From NCBI GenBank assembly GCA_910577215.1, contig CAJTMQ010000014.1:1-32148 (forward strand): a stretch of 32,148 nucleotides of DNA. The letters run 5' to 3'. The stretch is from an uncultured Eubacterium sp. (lineage in GTDB: Bacteria > Bacillota > Clostridia > Oscillospirales > Acutalibacteraceae). The stretch's first letter is position 1; each line of letters starts with the position of its first letter. Both the position numbers and the translations under genes were made by a program. The notes below the pieces were generated by a model, which did not search any database, was not told where the DNA came from, and saw nothing but the letters and a program-made list of their open reading frames with translations. Below, piece after piece: positions 14,974-22,005 of this stretch.

Positions 14974-15065
14974 GGGACGAGGTTGCATGGAGAAATAAAT
15001 ATTCATTTCGTCCGAACGGACTTTGCATTTTATTTAAAATGATTTTTTAATTAAGGAGCAAAGTC
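14957..15065 (+). promoter_or_regulatory. Ribosome-controlled attenuator of the efflux gene
   Basis: Four competing helices can be read. A: 14957-14966 with 14983-14992 (10 bp, perfect). B: 14961-14972 with 15017-15028 (12 bp, one G-U), directly followed by TTTTATTT, i.e. a terminator. C: 14975-14983 with 15005-15013 (9 bp, two G-U), which stacks inside B. D: 15019-15026 with 15058-15065 (8 bp), which touches the efflux ribosome binding site GGAG at 15055-15058. A excludes B, and B excludes D. A ribosome stalled near the end of the leader ORF would cover the left arm of A and B and prevent termination. Whether control is at transcription (B), translation (D) or both is inference. Confidence 0.7.
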
Positions 15066-15067
15066 AA

Positions 15068-16351
15068 ATGAATTTAATAAAAACTACTTTTAAAGAATTA
15101 AAATATTTTTTGATTCTCTGGTCAACACAGGCATTATCACAATTAGGCAGTTCGCTGACGAATTATGCACTTATAGTATGGTCATACACCGTCAAAGGCT
15201 CTGCATTGACCACAGCTTTATTATCCGTTTGCTCGTATGCACCATATGTTATTATGAGTATTTTTGCGGGTTCGCTCAGTGATAAGTGGAATAAAAAAGT
15301 CACAATGCTTGTTAGTGATACTTTTGCCGCATTATGTACAATTTCAATTTTTATTTTGCTGAAAACGGGCAGACTTGAAATTTGGCATCTGTATTGCATA
15401 AATGCGCTAAATGGACTGATGAATACAGTTCAGCAACCTGCGTCAGATGTTGCAATCACACGGTTAACACCTAAAAAGCATTATCAAAAGGTCAGCGGAC
15501 TGCGTTCATTTTCAAATTCGCTGATAGGTATTCTTACCCCGATAATTGCAACTGCTGTTCTGTCTTTTACAAATCTGCAAACAATTATATATATTGATTT
15601 GCTTACTTTTGTAATTGCTTTTATATCGTTAGCCTTTTTTGTTAAAATAACTGAAAACAAAGCTGATGAAACTACAGATTCGTTTTTAACTTTAACAAAG
15701 AGCGGACTTACTTATTTGAAGCAGAACAGAGGTATTTTAGATTTAATACTTTTTTTAGCTTGTATAAATCTTATCGCATCAATGTATAATGCCGCGTTTC
15801 CTGCGATGATATTGTCAAAGGACAATGGTGGTGAAACTGCACTCGGAACAGTAAATGCATTTATAGGTGCTGCTACACTTATAGGTAGTGTTATCGCATC
15901 AATAATGCCAACACCCAAAAGCAGAGTCAGGGTTATCTGCAATACCTTACTTATAGCAATGAGTACGGAAAACTTCTTCCTTGCTTTTGGCAAAACTCTG
16001 CCGTTATGGTGTATCGGCGGAATTTTAGGCTGGTTGTGCATCCCGATTATGAATGCGAATATGGATGTTTTATTTCGTGAACGTATCCCTGTTCAGATGC
16101 AGGGCAGAGTTTATGCGGCAAGAAATACTTTTCAGTTTTTCACAATTCCGCTTGGTTATATCCTCGGTGGATTTCTTGTTGACAGGGTATTCGAACCGTT
16201 TATGGAAAAAAACAGTAGTATTATATTGTCAGCGTTATTCGGAACAAACAAGGGCTCAGGGGCAGCGTTTCTGTTTTTGTTTTTAGCGTTTGCAGGAATT
16301 GCAATTTGCATTGTGTTCAGAAAAGATAAAAATATTTGGAAGCTTGAATAA
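15068..16351 (+). CDS. MFS drug efflux transporter, Mef-like (DHA3 family)
   Basis: 427 aa with about 12 hydrophobic spans. The opening WSTQALSQLGSSLTNYALIVW, the first-loop motif AGSLSDKWNKK (MFS motif A) and LNGLMNTVQQPASDVAITRL are those of the DHA3 group that includes Mef macrolide pumps. Substrate is unproven, but a stalling-type leader upstream suggests a ribosome-targeting antibiotic. AAGGAG is 9 bases before ATG. Leucine TTA and threonine ACA/ACT codons are common in it, unlike glyS or gapA, in line with acquisition. It converges with the GNAT gene across a shared terminator. Confidence 0.9.
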   Translation: MNLIKTTFKELKYFLILWSTQALSQLGSSLTNYALIVWSYTVKGSALTTALLSVCSYAPYVIMSIFAGSLSDKWNKKVTMLVSDTFAALCTISIFILLKTGRLEIWHLYCINALNGLMNTVQQPASDVAITRLTPKKHYQKVSGLRSFSNSLIGILTPIIATAVLSFTNLQTIIYIDLLTFVIAFISLAFFVKITENKADETTDSFLTLTKSGLTYLKQNRGILDLILFLACINLIASMYNAAFPAMILSKDNGGETALGTVNAFIGAATLIGSVIASIMPTPKSRVRVICNTLLIAMSTENFFLAFGKTLPLWCIGGILGWLCIPIMNANMDVLFRERIPVQMQGRVYAARNTFQFFTIPLGYILGGFLVDRVFEPFMEKNSSIILSALFGTNKGSGAAFLFLFLAFAGIAICIVFRKDKNIWKLE

Positions 16352-16358
16352 CTAAAAG

Positions 16359-16382
16359 ATGCAGTCGAGAAATCGACTGCAT
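16359..16382. terminator. Hairpin between the convergent efflux and GNAT genes
   Basis: ATGCAGTCGA (16359-16368) pairs perfectly with TCGACTGCAT (16373-16382) closed by a GAAA tetraloop. The downstream tracts are T-rich but broken (TATCTATTT on plus, CTTTTA on minus), so it can act in both directions. Confidence 0.85.
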
Positions 16383-16385
16383 TAT

Positions 16386-16874
16386 CTATTTATTATCTAA
16401 AATAAATTCATAGGTATTAAAACATACATTTCCAATTTGCTCAATAAATTCCCATTTCTCACCGGTGAATTTAAAGCCGAATTGATTATAGAGCTTTTCG
16501 GCAGGCAGATTCCCTTTAACAACATCAAGAATAATTTTGTGGTTTTCTCGTTCTTCGGCAATCTGAAGCAGTTTTTTCATCATTTCCTTGCCTAAATGCT
16601 GTTTGCGGTAATCAGGGTGTATCGCCAGCAAATGCAAAGCGGAATAATCATTATGATTAGTTACCGCCATTGCACCAACGATTTTATTATCATAAACAGC
16701 TATATACATCTCATTATTATTTATATGATTTTCTATATCCTTAATACAGGGGTGACTTCCGATTACCCACAACGGCGTATATTTTTCATTTTCAAGTGCC
16801 TTGCATACTATTCTGTAAAAATTGTATATCAGATTGAGTTCTTCAATTTCAGCAAGTTTTACTTCAGCGTTCAT
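16386..16874 (-). CDS. GNAT-family N-acetyltransferase
   Basis: 162 aa. The acetyl-CoA site is visible as LLAIHPDYRKQHLGKEMMKKLL (motif A with the R/Q-x-x-G-x-G/A pattern in modified form), preceded by strand IVGAMAVTNH and followed by ILDVVKGNLPAEKLYNQFGFKFTGE (motif B). Substrate unknown; GNATs in such cassettes may modify drugs or peptides. GGAGG lies 7 bases before ATG. A clear promoter is missing: only a weak TATACG -10 is present after the rpsI terminator, so expression may rely on read-through from rplM-rpsI. It lies inside the putative cassette. Confidence 0.88.
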   Translation of the reverse strand: MNAEVKLAEIEELNLIYNFYRIVCKALENEKYTPLWVIGSHPCIKDIENHINNNEMYIAVYDNKIVGAMAVTNHNDYSALHLLAIHPDYRKQHLGKEMMKKLLQIAEERENHKIILDVVKGNLPAEKLYNQFGFKFTGEKWEFIEQIGNVCFNTYEFILDNK

Positions 16875-16911
16875 AATTTTCCTCCGAAAAAGCCGTATAC
16901 ACTAAAAAAGT

Positions 16912-16942
16912 AAATCCCCAAATCGAATAGATTTGAGGATTT
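16912..16942 (-). terminator. Terminator of the rplM-rpsI operon
   Basis: The arms 16912-16924 and 16930-16942 pair at 12 of 13 positions around a 5-base loop, followed on the minus strand by ACTTTTTTAG. It starts 15 bases after the rpsI stop codon and stands in the same relation to rpsI as the orphan terminator at 14737-14763 stands to the left repeat. Confidence 0.85.
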
Positions 16943-16946
16943 GTAT

Positions 16947-16973
16947 TTGATAAATAATTATCGTTTTGAGAAC
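16947..16973 (-). repeat. Right copy of the repeat: authentic rpsI 3' end (candidate attachment site)
   Basis: Covers codons TTC TCA AAA CGA TAA of rpsI and 11 bases beyond the stop. Matches the left copy at 25 of 27 positions; flanking sequence is unrelated on the coding side and only loosely similar on the terminator side. Confidence 0.75.
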
Positions 16974-17356
16974 TGCGGTGCACGGCGAGCTGCCTTGAGA
17001 CCGTATTTCTTTCTTTCCTTCATACGTGGGTCACGAGTGAGGAAGCCTGCCTTCTTAAGAGCAGGACGAAGTGATTCGTCATACTGAAGAAGAGCTCTTG
17101 CGATACCGTGGCGGATAGCACCTGCCTGGCCTGTTACACCGCCGCCGTTTACACGGCAAACAATATCAAACTTTTCAGTTGTATCTGTAAGGTTAAGCGG
17201 CTGGCGAACAATAAGCTTAAGTGTGCCAAGACCGAAATAATCATCAATATCTCTGTCATTAATGGTGATTTTACCTGTTCCTGCATATACACGAACACGT
17301 GCTACAGATTCTTTTCTTCTGCCTGTGCCGTAGAAATAAGGATTTGTTTCGTACAT
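16958..17356 (-). CDS. rpsI: 30S ribosomal protein S9 (uS9)
   Basis: 132 aa. YGTGRRKESVARVRVYAGTGKITIN, the VNGGGVTGQAGAIRHGIARAL core and the C-terminal tail KKYGLKAARRAPQFSKR are diagnostic. The basic tail reaches the P-site tRNA in the ribosome. It follows rplM by 16 bases with GGGAGG upstream, the standard rplM-rpsI operon. Its last five codons form one copy of the repeat that bounds the accessory cassette, so integration would have left the protein intact. Confidence 0.98.
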   Translation of the reverse strand: MYETNPYFYGTGRRKESVARVRVYAGTGKITINDRDIDDYFGLGTLKLIVRQPLNLTDTTEKFDIVCRVNGGGVTGQAGAIRHGIARALLQYDESLRPALKKAGFLTRDPRMKERKKYGLKAARRAPQFSKR

Positions 17357-17372
17357 AATCTATAAACCTCCC

Positions 17373-17801
17373 TTACATTTCCCAAGCTTCAGGCTTCTGA
17401 GCCTCGTGCTTGTGTTCTGCACCCTTGTAAATGTGGCATCTTGTAAGCTGCTTTCTGCCCTGTGTTGTGCTTGGAAGCATACCCTTAACAGCAAGCTCCA
17501 TAGCAAAATCACTTTTTTCATTCATAAGTGTGCCGTATTTAACTTCTTTAAGGTTACCAATATAGCCTGTGTGATGCTGATAAAGCTTCTTGTTAAGCTT
17601 GTCGCCTGTAAGAACTGCCTTATCTGTGTTAATAATGATAACGAAATCGCCGCAATCTACATTTGGAGTAAAGATTGGCTTGTGCTTTCCGCGAAGAAGA
17701 ACTGCTGCTTCAGCTGCAACTCTTCCAAGAGGCTTGCCCTCTGCGTCAATAACATACCACTTGCGCTCAACTTCGTTAGCCTTTGGCATAAATGTTGACA
17801 T
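17373..17801 (-). CDS. rplM: 50S ribosomal protein L13 (uL13)
   Basis: 142 aa from the ATG at 17801 (MSTFMPKANEVERKWYVIDAE), the family's normal length, with GGAGGAAACGAAA upstream. The frame stays open to 18065, but that extension crosses the promoter. Landmarks are GRVAAEAAVLLRGKHKPIFTP (seen in two parts GRVAAEAAVLL and GKHKPIFTP), GDFVIIINTDKAVLTG, YQHHTGYIGN and MLPSTTQGRKQL. First gene of the rplM-rpsI operon. Confidence 0.98.
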   Translation of the reverse strand: MSTFMPKANEVERKWYVIDAEGKPLGRVAAEAAVLLRGKHKPIFTPNVDCGDFVIIINTDKAVLTGDKLNKKLYQHHTGYIGNLKEVKYGTLMNEKSDFAMELAVKGMLPSTTQGRKQLTRCHIYKGAEHKHEAQKPEAWEM

Positions 17802-17850
17802 TTTCGTTTCCTCCGTTGAATAGTTAATTACATTTTTAATGCGTGGGAAT

Positions 17851-17879
17851 ATAATAGCACAAGAAGTTTTTTTCGTCAA
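17851..17879 (-). promoter_or_regulatory. Promoter of the rplM-rpsI operon
   Basis: On the minus strand TTGACG (17874-17879), 17-base spacer, TATTAT (17851-17856) with extended -10 TGC. The leader to the rplM ATG is about 45 bases. Confidence 0.88.
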
Positions 17880-17912
17880 CATCAAATTTAAAATAATATG
17901 GAGTTGCTCCGT

Positions 17913-17932
17913 TTTTCTCTTGTTTTCTCTTG
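17913..17932 (+). repeat. Tandem 10-base repeat in the promoter region of the small gene
   Basis: TTTTCTCTTG occurs twice in direct succession, the second copy ending within the candidate -35 of the following small gene. It lies between the divergent rplM promoter and the DUF6774-like gene. Confidence 0.6.
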
Positions 17933-17959
17933 TTTTTATATGATTTTCTGATTTATAAT
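17930..17959 (+). promoter_or_regulatory. Probable promoter of the small DUF6774-like gene
   Basis: TTGTTT (17930-17935), 18-base spacer, perfect TATAAT (17954-17959). The start of transcription would fall near 17966, only a few bases before the ribosome binding site AAAGGTGG at 17966-17973, so the true start may be slightly different. Confidence 0.5.
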
Positions 17960-17980
17960 TTACAAAAAGGTGGTGTTTTT

Positions 17981-18157
17981 TTGGATCCGTGTGCCGTAAA
18001 TATGTCCGTTTCCGCGCTGGCGTGTGCCATTGCAAAGGGTAAAACAAGTGCTGAAATTTCAGCACTGAGCGCTTTTTTTACTCAGCTAGGCGATTCTCTT
18101 GATACAATTGTTTCTTTTGGTGAGCTGAATGAAAGCTGCTGTGATAATAAAAATTAA
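17981..18157 (+). CDS. Small conserved protein, DUF6774-like, TTG start
   Basis: 58 aa if started at the TTG at 17981, which has AAAGGTGG 7 bases upstream; the protein then begins (M)DPCAVNMSVSALACAIAKGK. The upstream ATG at 17930 has no ribosome binding site and lies in the promoter. From memory, short clostridial proteins beginning MDPC with a central LFTQLGDTL-type stretch (here FFTQLGDSLDTI) belong to DUF6774; function unknown. One hydrophobic helix at the start and cysteines at both ends (PC, SCC) are visible. It precedes the metF operon in the same direction. Confidence 0.65.
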   Translation: MDPCAVNMSVSALACAIAKGKTSAEISALSAFFTQLGDSLDTIVSFGELNESCCDNKN

Positions 18158-18185
18158 TATTCCTACTCATTTTGTATGAAATATA

Positions 18186-18214
18186 TTGAATTTACAGTTA
18201 TAATTTGGTATATT
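18186..18214 (+). promoter_or_regulatory. Promoter of the metF-metH operon
   Basis: TTGAAT (18186-18191), 17-base spacer, TATATT (18209-18214) with extended -10 TGG at 18206-18208. The leader is only about 20 bases, leaving no room for a SAM or cobalamin riboswitch. Confidence 0.75.
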
Positions 18215-18239
18215 AATAATCTTAGAGAGGTAATATAAA

Positions 18240-19106
18240 ATGAAAATATCAGAAATATTAAAAAATAATAAGGTAACCGTTTCTTTTGAGATGTTTCCTC
18301 CGAAAGAATGGAGCAAAATTGAAAACACAAAGGCAGTTGTGCGTGAGATGTCCAAAGCGAAGCCTGCATTTATGAGCGTAACCTATGGCGCCGCAGGTAC
18401 TACATCCGGCTTTACAACGGAAATTGCAAATGAAATCAAGGCACGTGGTGTAACACCGCTTTCGCATTTAACCTGTCTTACTTCAACAAAGGATAAAATT
18501 TCAAGTGTAATAAATGAGCTTAAGCAAAATAATATTGAAAATATCCTTGCTCTTCGCGGAGATATTCCAAAGGACTTCGTTTTCCCTGATGAGCAGCATT
18601 TTCATTATGCATATGAGCTTGTAAACACAATCAAAGAGCAGGGTGATTTCTGCATAGGCGGTGCCTGTTATCCGGAGGTTCATCCGGAAAGTGCAAATAA
18701 GGTTGAGGATATTCAGTATCTTAAGGAAAAGGTTGACTGCGGTCTTGACTTTATAACAACTCAGATGTTTTTTGATAATGATGTTTTCTACAATTTCAGG
18801 GAAAACTGTGCAATAAAGGGTATAAATATTCCGATTATCGCGGGAATTATGCCGATTACAAATGCAAATCAGATTAAGAGAAGCGTAGAACTTTCGGGCT
18901 GTAAATTCCCGAAGAAATTTGAGAAAATAATTGAACGCTTCGGTGAAAATCCTGCTGCTATGAAACAGGCAGGTATAATTTATGCTACTGAGCAGATTAT
19001 AGATTTAATGGCAAATGGGCAGAATAATATTCATATCTATACTATGAACAAGCCCGATGTTGCCGAGGCAATAATGAAAGGTCTGTCAGAAATTATAAAT
19101 GAATAA
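18240..19106 (+). CDS. metF: 5,10-methylenetetrahydrofolate reductase
   Basis: 288 aa, FAD-dependent MetF barrel reducing methylene-THF to methyl-THF, the methyl donor for methionine synthase. The opening VSFEMFPPKEW, the MSVTYGAAGTT folate/FAD block, ALRGDIPKD, FCIGGACYPEVHPES and DFITTQMFFDN are family motifs. AGAGAGG precedes the ATG. Its stop overlaps by 8 bases the start of the MetH reactivation-domain gene, and metH follows, so the three genes give a complete methyl-folate to methionine step. Confidence 0.96.
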   Translation: MKISEILKNNKVTVSFEMFPPKEWSKIENTKAVVREMSKAKPAFMSVTYGAAGTTSGFTTEIANEIKARGVTPLSHLTCLTSTKDKISSVINELKQNNIENILALRGDIPKDFVFPDEQHFHYAYELVNTIKEQGDFCIGGACYPEVHPESANKVEDIQYLKEKVDCGLDFITTQMFFDNDVFYNFRENCAIKGINIPIIAGIMPITNANQIKRSVELSGCKFPKKFEKIIERFGENPAAMKQAGIIYATEQIIDLMANGQNNIHIYTMNKPDVAEAIMKGLSEIINE

Positions 19107-19659
19107 ACAGGAAATTTTAAGGTATCTTCGCACCAACAGCAAGGTGCAGGATGAAGCACTTTTAAAGCTGATAGATGATGCGATGGAAGAGGTTAACCGC
19201 ACAGTTAAACCCAAAAGCATTTACAGAATATTTGACTGCAGGGTTACCGAAGAGGCTCTTATAATTGAAAACTTTGAATTCAAAAGCAGGCGTCTTGCAG
19301 AAAACCTCAAAGGCTGTACAAGGGTTGCCTTACTCGGTGCAACACTCGGCACAGAGGGAGACAGACTGCTTCGCACATATTCATCTGAGGGAGCAAGGCT
19401 TGTTATTATGCAGGCGGTGCTTGCCTCCAAAATTGAAGAAATATGCGATGCAGTGCAGGAAAATATTGAAACAGAAAACAAGATTAAAACAAGGCAAAGG
19501 TATTCACCCGGTTATTTTGACCTTGATATATCCGAGCAGAAGAAAATTTTTGCCTTGCTTGATATAACAAAACGCTGCGGTATTACCTTAACGGACACTT
19601 GTCAGATGATACCGACAAAATCAGTAACAGCATTTACGGGAATTGATTATGAAGATTAA
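19099..19659 (+). CDS. Free-standing MetH reactivation (SAM-binding) domain protein
   Basis: 186 aa. RYSPGYFDLDISEQKKIFALLDI and CQMIPTKSVTAFTGI (each under 24 residues of a continuous C-terminal block; key residues Arg-Ser-Pro-Gly-Tyr and Met-Ile-Pro-x-Lys-Ser-Val) match the SAM-binding motif of the methionine synthase activation domain, which is fused to the C-terminus in E. coli MetH. Here it is encoded apart, overlapping metF by 8 bases and metH by 11. It should supply SAM for reductive methylation of oxidised cob(II)alamin in MetH, probably with a flavodoxin or ferredoxin as electron donor. Confidence 0.85.
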   Translation: MNKQEILRYLRTNSKVQDEALLKLIDDAMEEVNRTVKPKSIYRIFDCRVTEEALIIENFEFKSRRLAENLKGCTRVALLGATLGTEGDRLLRTYSSEGARLVIMQAVLASKIEEICDAVQENIETENKIKTRQRYSPGYFDLDISEQKKIFALLDITKRCGITLTDTCQMIPTKSVTAFTGIDYED

Positions 19660-21955
19660 ATTTTTTGACGGAAGCATGGGAACAATGCTTCAATCGGCAG
19701 GATTGAAGGCAGGCGAGCTTCCTGAACTGCTTAATTTAACAGATGAGGAAAAGGTGTTTGCCGTTCATAAGGCATACGCTTCAATCGGCTCTGAATATAT
19801 AACAACAAACACATTCGGTGCAAACAGCCTCAAAATGGATAACTATGCTGAGGTAATCAGAAAAGGTGTTGAGATTGCAAAAAGAGCCGGCAAAAAGGTT
19901 GCGCTTGATATAGGACCTACAGGCAAGCTGTTAAAGCCAATGGGTGATCTTGATTTTGAAAAGGCAATTGAAGTTTTTGCACAGGTTGTAAATGCAGGTA
20001 AGGACGGATCGGATGTTATTCTCATTGAAACAATGAGCGATACTTATGAGATTAAAGCCGCAGTGCTTGCTGCAAAGGAAAACAGCAGTCTGCCGGTTAT
20101 TGTTACAATGATTTTTGATGAAAATGCAAGGCTTCTTACGGGTGCAGACATAAAAACGGCAGTAACAATGCTTGAAGGTCTCGGTGTAGATGCAGTAGGT
20201 TTTAACTGCGGTCTCGGGCCGAAGCAGATGATTGCATTTGTTGAGGAAATCAGAAGATGGACAAGTCTGCCGATTATTGTTCAGCCGAATGCAGGTTTGC
20301 CTGAAAGTGTTAACGGACAAACGATTTTCAATGTTTCACCAACGGAATTTGCCGAGGATATGAAGAAGATTGCACAGCTTGGTGTTTCCTATCTCGGCGG
20401 CTGCTGCGGAACAACTCCGAAGCACCTTGAAGAAATGATTAAGCTTTGCAGCAGTATACCTGCAAATGTGCCCGACAGAAAAAATTTGAGCCTTGTTTCG
20501 TCTTACAGTGAAACAGTTGAGCTTGGCACAAAGCCTGTTGTTATAGGTGAAAGAATTAATCCAACGGGCAAAAAGCTGTTTAAAGAGGCTCTGCGCAGAA
20601 ATGATATAGATTATATTATAAAAGAGGGCATTTCTCAGAAAGAGGCAGGTGCGCATATTCTTGATGTGAATGTAGGCTTGCCTGAAATAGATGAAACGGC
20701 AATGATGAAAAGTGCTGTTTATAATTTGCAGAGCGTTCTTTCAACCCCTTTGCAGATAGATACAACAGATATAACTGCACTTGAAGCGGCACTTCGTCTT
20801 TATAACGGAAAGCCTATGCTCAATTCCGTTAACGGTAAGGAACACAATATGAAAGAGGTTTTCCCTCTTGCAAAAAAATACGGCAGTGTTGTTGTGTGTC
20901 TTTGCCTCGATGAAAACGGCATTCCCGATTCGGCAGAGGGCAGAATTAAAATTGCGGAAAAAATTATAAATACCGCGGCAGAATATGGTATTGAGAAAAA
21001 GGATCTTATTGTTGATGCGCTTACCATGACAATCAGCACGGATAAGAATAATTCTATTGAAACACTCAAGGCTGTTAAATATATTAAAGAGGTTCTTGGG
21101 GTCAATACCGTTTTAGGCGTATCCAATATTTCCTTCGGATTGCCTAAAAGAGATGCAATAAATACAGCGTTTTTCACACTTGCACTTCAGAGCGGTCTTT
21201 CGGCAGGTATTATTAACCCTAAATCACAGGCAATGATGAATGCTTATTATTCATACAATGCACTTGCTGCACTGGATGATAACTGTGCCGAATATATAGA
21301 AAGCGTAACGGTTTCGGACGTGCCTGCGGCTGACACAAAGGTAACGCTTCATACAGCAATCGTTAAGGGTATGAGAGAGGAAGCATCAGCCTGTGCAGGA
21401 GAGCTTCTGAAAACAACGGCCTCGCTTGATGTTATAAATCAGCATATTATACCTGCCCTTGATGAGGTAGGGGCGGGTTTTGAAGCAAATAAAATCTTTC
21501 TTCCCCAGCTTCTTATGAGTGCCGATTCGGCTAAGGCAGCCTTTGATGTTATCAAGGAATCAATGATACTTTCAGGCAAGAAGGAAAAAAGCGGTAATAA
21601 GATTGTTTTGGCAACCGTTCACGGTGATATTCACGATATAGGCAAAAACATTGTTAAGGTACTGCTTTCAAACTATGGCTTTGATGTTATAGATCTCGGA
21701 AAGGATGTTCCCGAGGAGGAAGTATTAAAAGCGGTTATTGAAAATGATGTTAAGCTTGTGGGGCTTTCCGCATTAATGACAACTACGGTTCCGTCCATGG
21801 AAAAAACCATTCAGCTTCTGCACGAACAGACGGATGCCAAAATATTTGTAGGCGGCGCAGTGCTTACACAGTCCTATGCCGATATGATTCATGCGGATTG
21901 GTATACGAAGGATGCAATGGAAAGTGTGCGTGTTGCAAAAGAATTTTTTGCATAA
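19649..21955 (+). CDS. metH: Cobalamin-dependent methionine synthase, short form lacking the reactivation domain
   Basis: 768 aa from the ATG at 19649 (MKIKFFDGSMGTMLQ); the frame also allows a TTG two codons earlier. Domain order: homocysteine methyltransferase barrel (about 1-285) with zinc cysteines in GFNCG and GGCCGT; pterin-binding barrel (about 295-550) with GERINPTGKKLFKEAL; cobalamin cap and binding domain (about 555-768) with DIHDIGKNIV, whose H662 should be the lower axial ligand, and GLSALMTTTVPSM. E. coli MetH has an extra activation domain, supplied here by the overlapping upstream gene. A weak GGGA precedes the ATG, so it is probably translated by coupling. Confidence 0.94.
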   Translation: MKIKFFDGSMGTMLQSAGLKAGELPELLNLTDEEKVFAVHKAYASIGSEYITTNTFGANSLKMDNYAEVIRKGVEIAKRAGKKVALDIGPTGKLLKPMGDLDFEKAIEVFAQVVNAGKDGSDVILIETMSDTYEIKAAVLAAKENSSLPVIVTMIFDENARLLTGADIKTAVTMLEGLGVDAVGFNCGLGPKQMIAFVEEIRRWTSLPIIVQPNAGLPESVNGQTIFNVSPTEFAEDMKKIAQLGVSYLGGCCGTTPKHLEEMIKLCSSIPANVPDRKNLSLVSSYSETVELGTKPVVIGERINPTGKKLFKEALRRNDIDYIIKEGISQKEAGAHILDVNVGLPEIDETAMMKSAVYNLQSVLSTPLQIDTTDITALEAALRLYNGKPMLNSVNGKEHNMKEVFPLAKKYGSVVVCLCLDENGIPDSAEGRIKIAEKIINTAAEYGIEKKDLIVDALTMTISTDKNNSIETLKAVKYIKEVLGVNTVLGVSNISFGLPKRDAINTAFFTLALQSGLSAGIINPKSQAMMNAYYSYNALAALDDNCAEYIESVTVSDVPAADTKVTLHTAIVKGMREEASACAGELLKTTASLDVINQHIIPALDEVGAGFEANKIFLPQLLMSADSAKAAFDVIKESMILSGKKEKSGNKIVLATVHGDIHDIGKNIVKVLLSNYGFDVIDLGKDVPEEEVLKAVIENDVKLVGLSALMTTTVPSMEKTIQLLHEQTDAKIFVGGAVLTQSYADMIHADWYTKDAMESVRVAKEFFA

Positions 21956-21976
21956 TTGATACGGATATATTATAAT
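21948..21976 (+). promoter_or_regulatory. Possible promoter of the sufC-sufB pair
   Basis: TTGCAT (21948-21953), 17-base spacer, perfect TATAAT (21971-21976). The -35 lies in the last codons of metH, and no terminator separates metH from sufC. Confidence 0.55.
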
Positions 21977-22005
21977 GTATTAAATTATTGTATGGAGATA
22001 CAGAT

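Larger units (their letters stand above)
14769..16973. mobile_element. Putative integrated cassette (efflux pump + acetyltransferase) bounded by rpsI-end repeats
   Basis: Two 27-base copies with 25 identities, at 14769-14795 and 16947-16973 (exact offset 2178), enclose a leader ORF, an MFS efflux gene and a GNAT gene. The right copy is the functional end of rpsI. The left copy encodes the same FSKR-stop with different synonymous codons. The enclosed genes use TTA leucine codons more often than neighbouring housekeeping genes. The 3' end of rpsI is a known integration site of integrative elements in Firmicutes. No integrase or transposase is present, so this would be a remnant or a cassette mobilised in trans. 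Confidence 0.6.

Noticed and set aside
15401..15460. Degradation of the efflux gene
   Set aside because: The reading frame is intact from start to stop with all expected membrane spans; no frameshift or early stop.
17802..18065. N-terminal extension of ribosomal protein L13
   Set aside because: Crosses the rplM promoter; L13 proteins are about 142 residues and start at MSTFMPKANE.
17880..18240. Search for a SAM, cobalamin or T-box element before metF
   Set aside because: The metF promoter lies about 25 bases before the gene and the remaining space holds the small gene; no conserved riboswitch elements seen.
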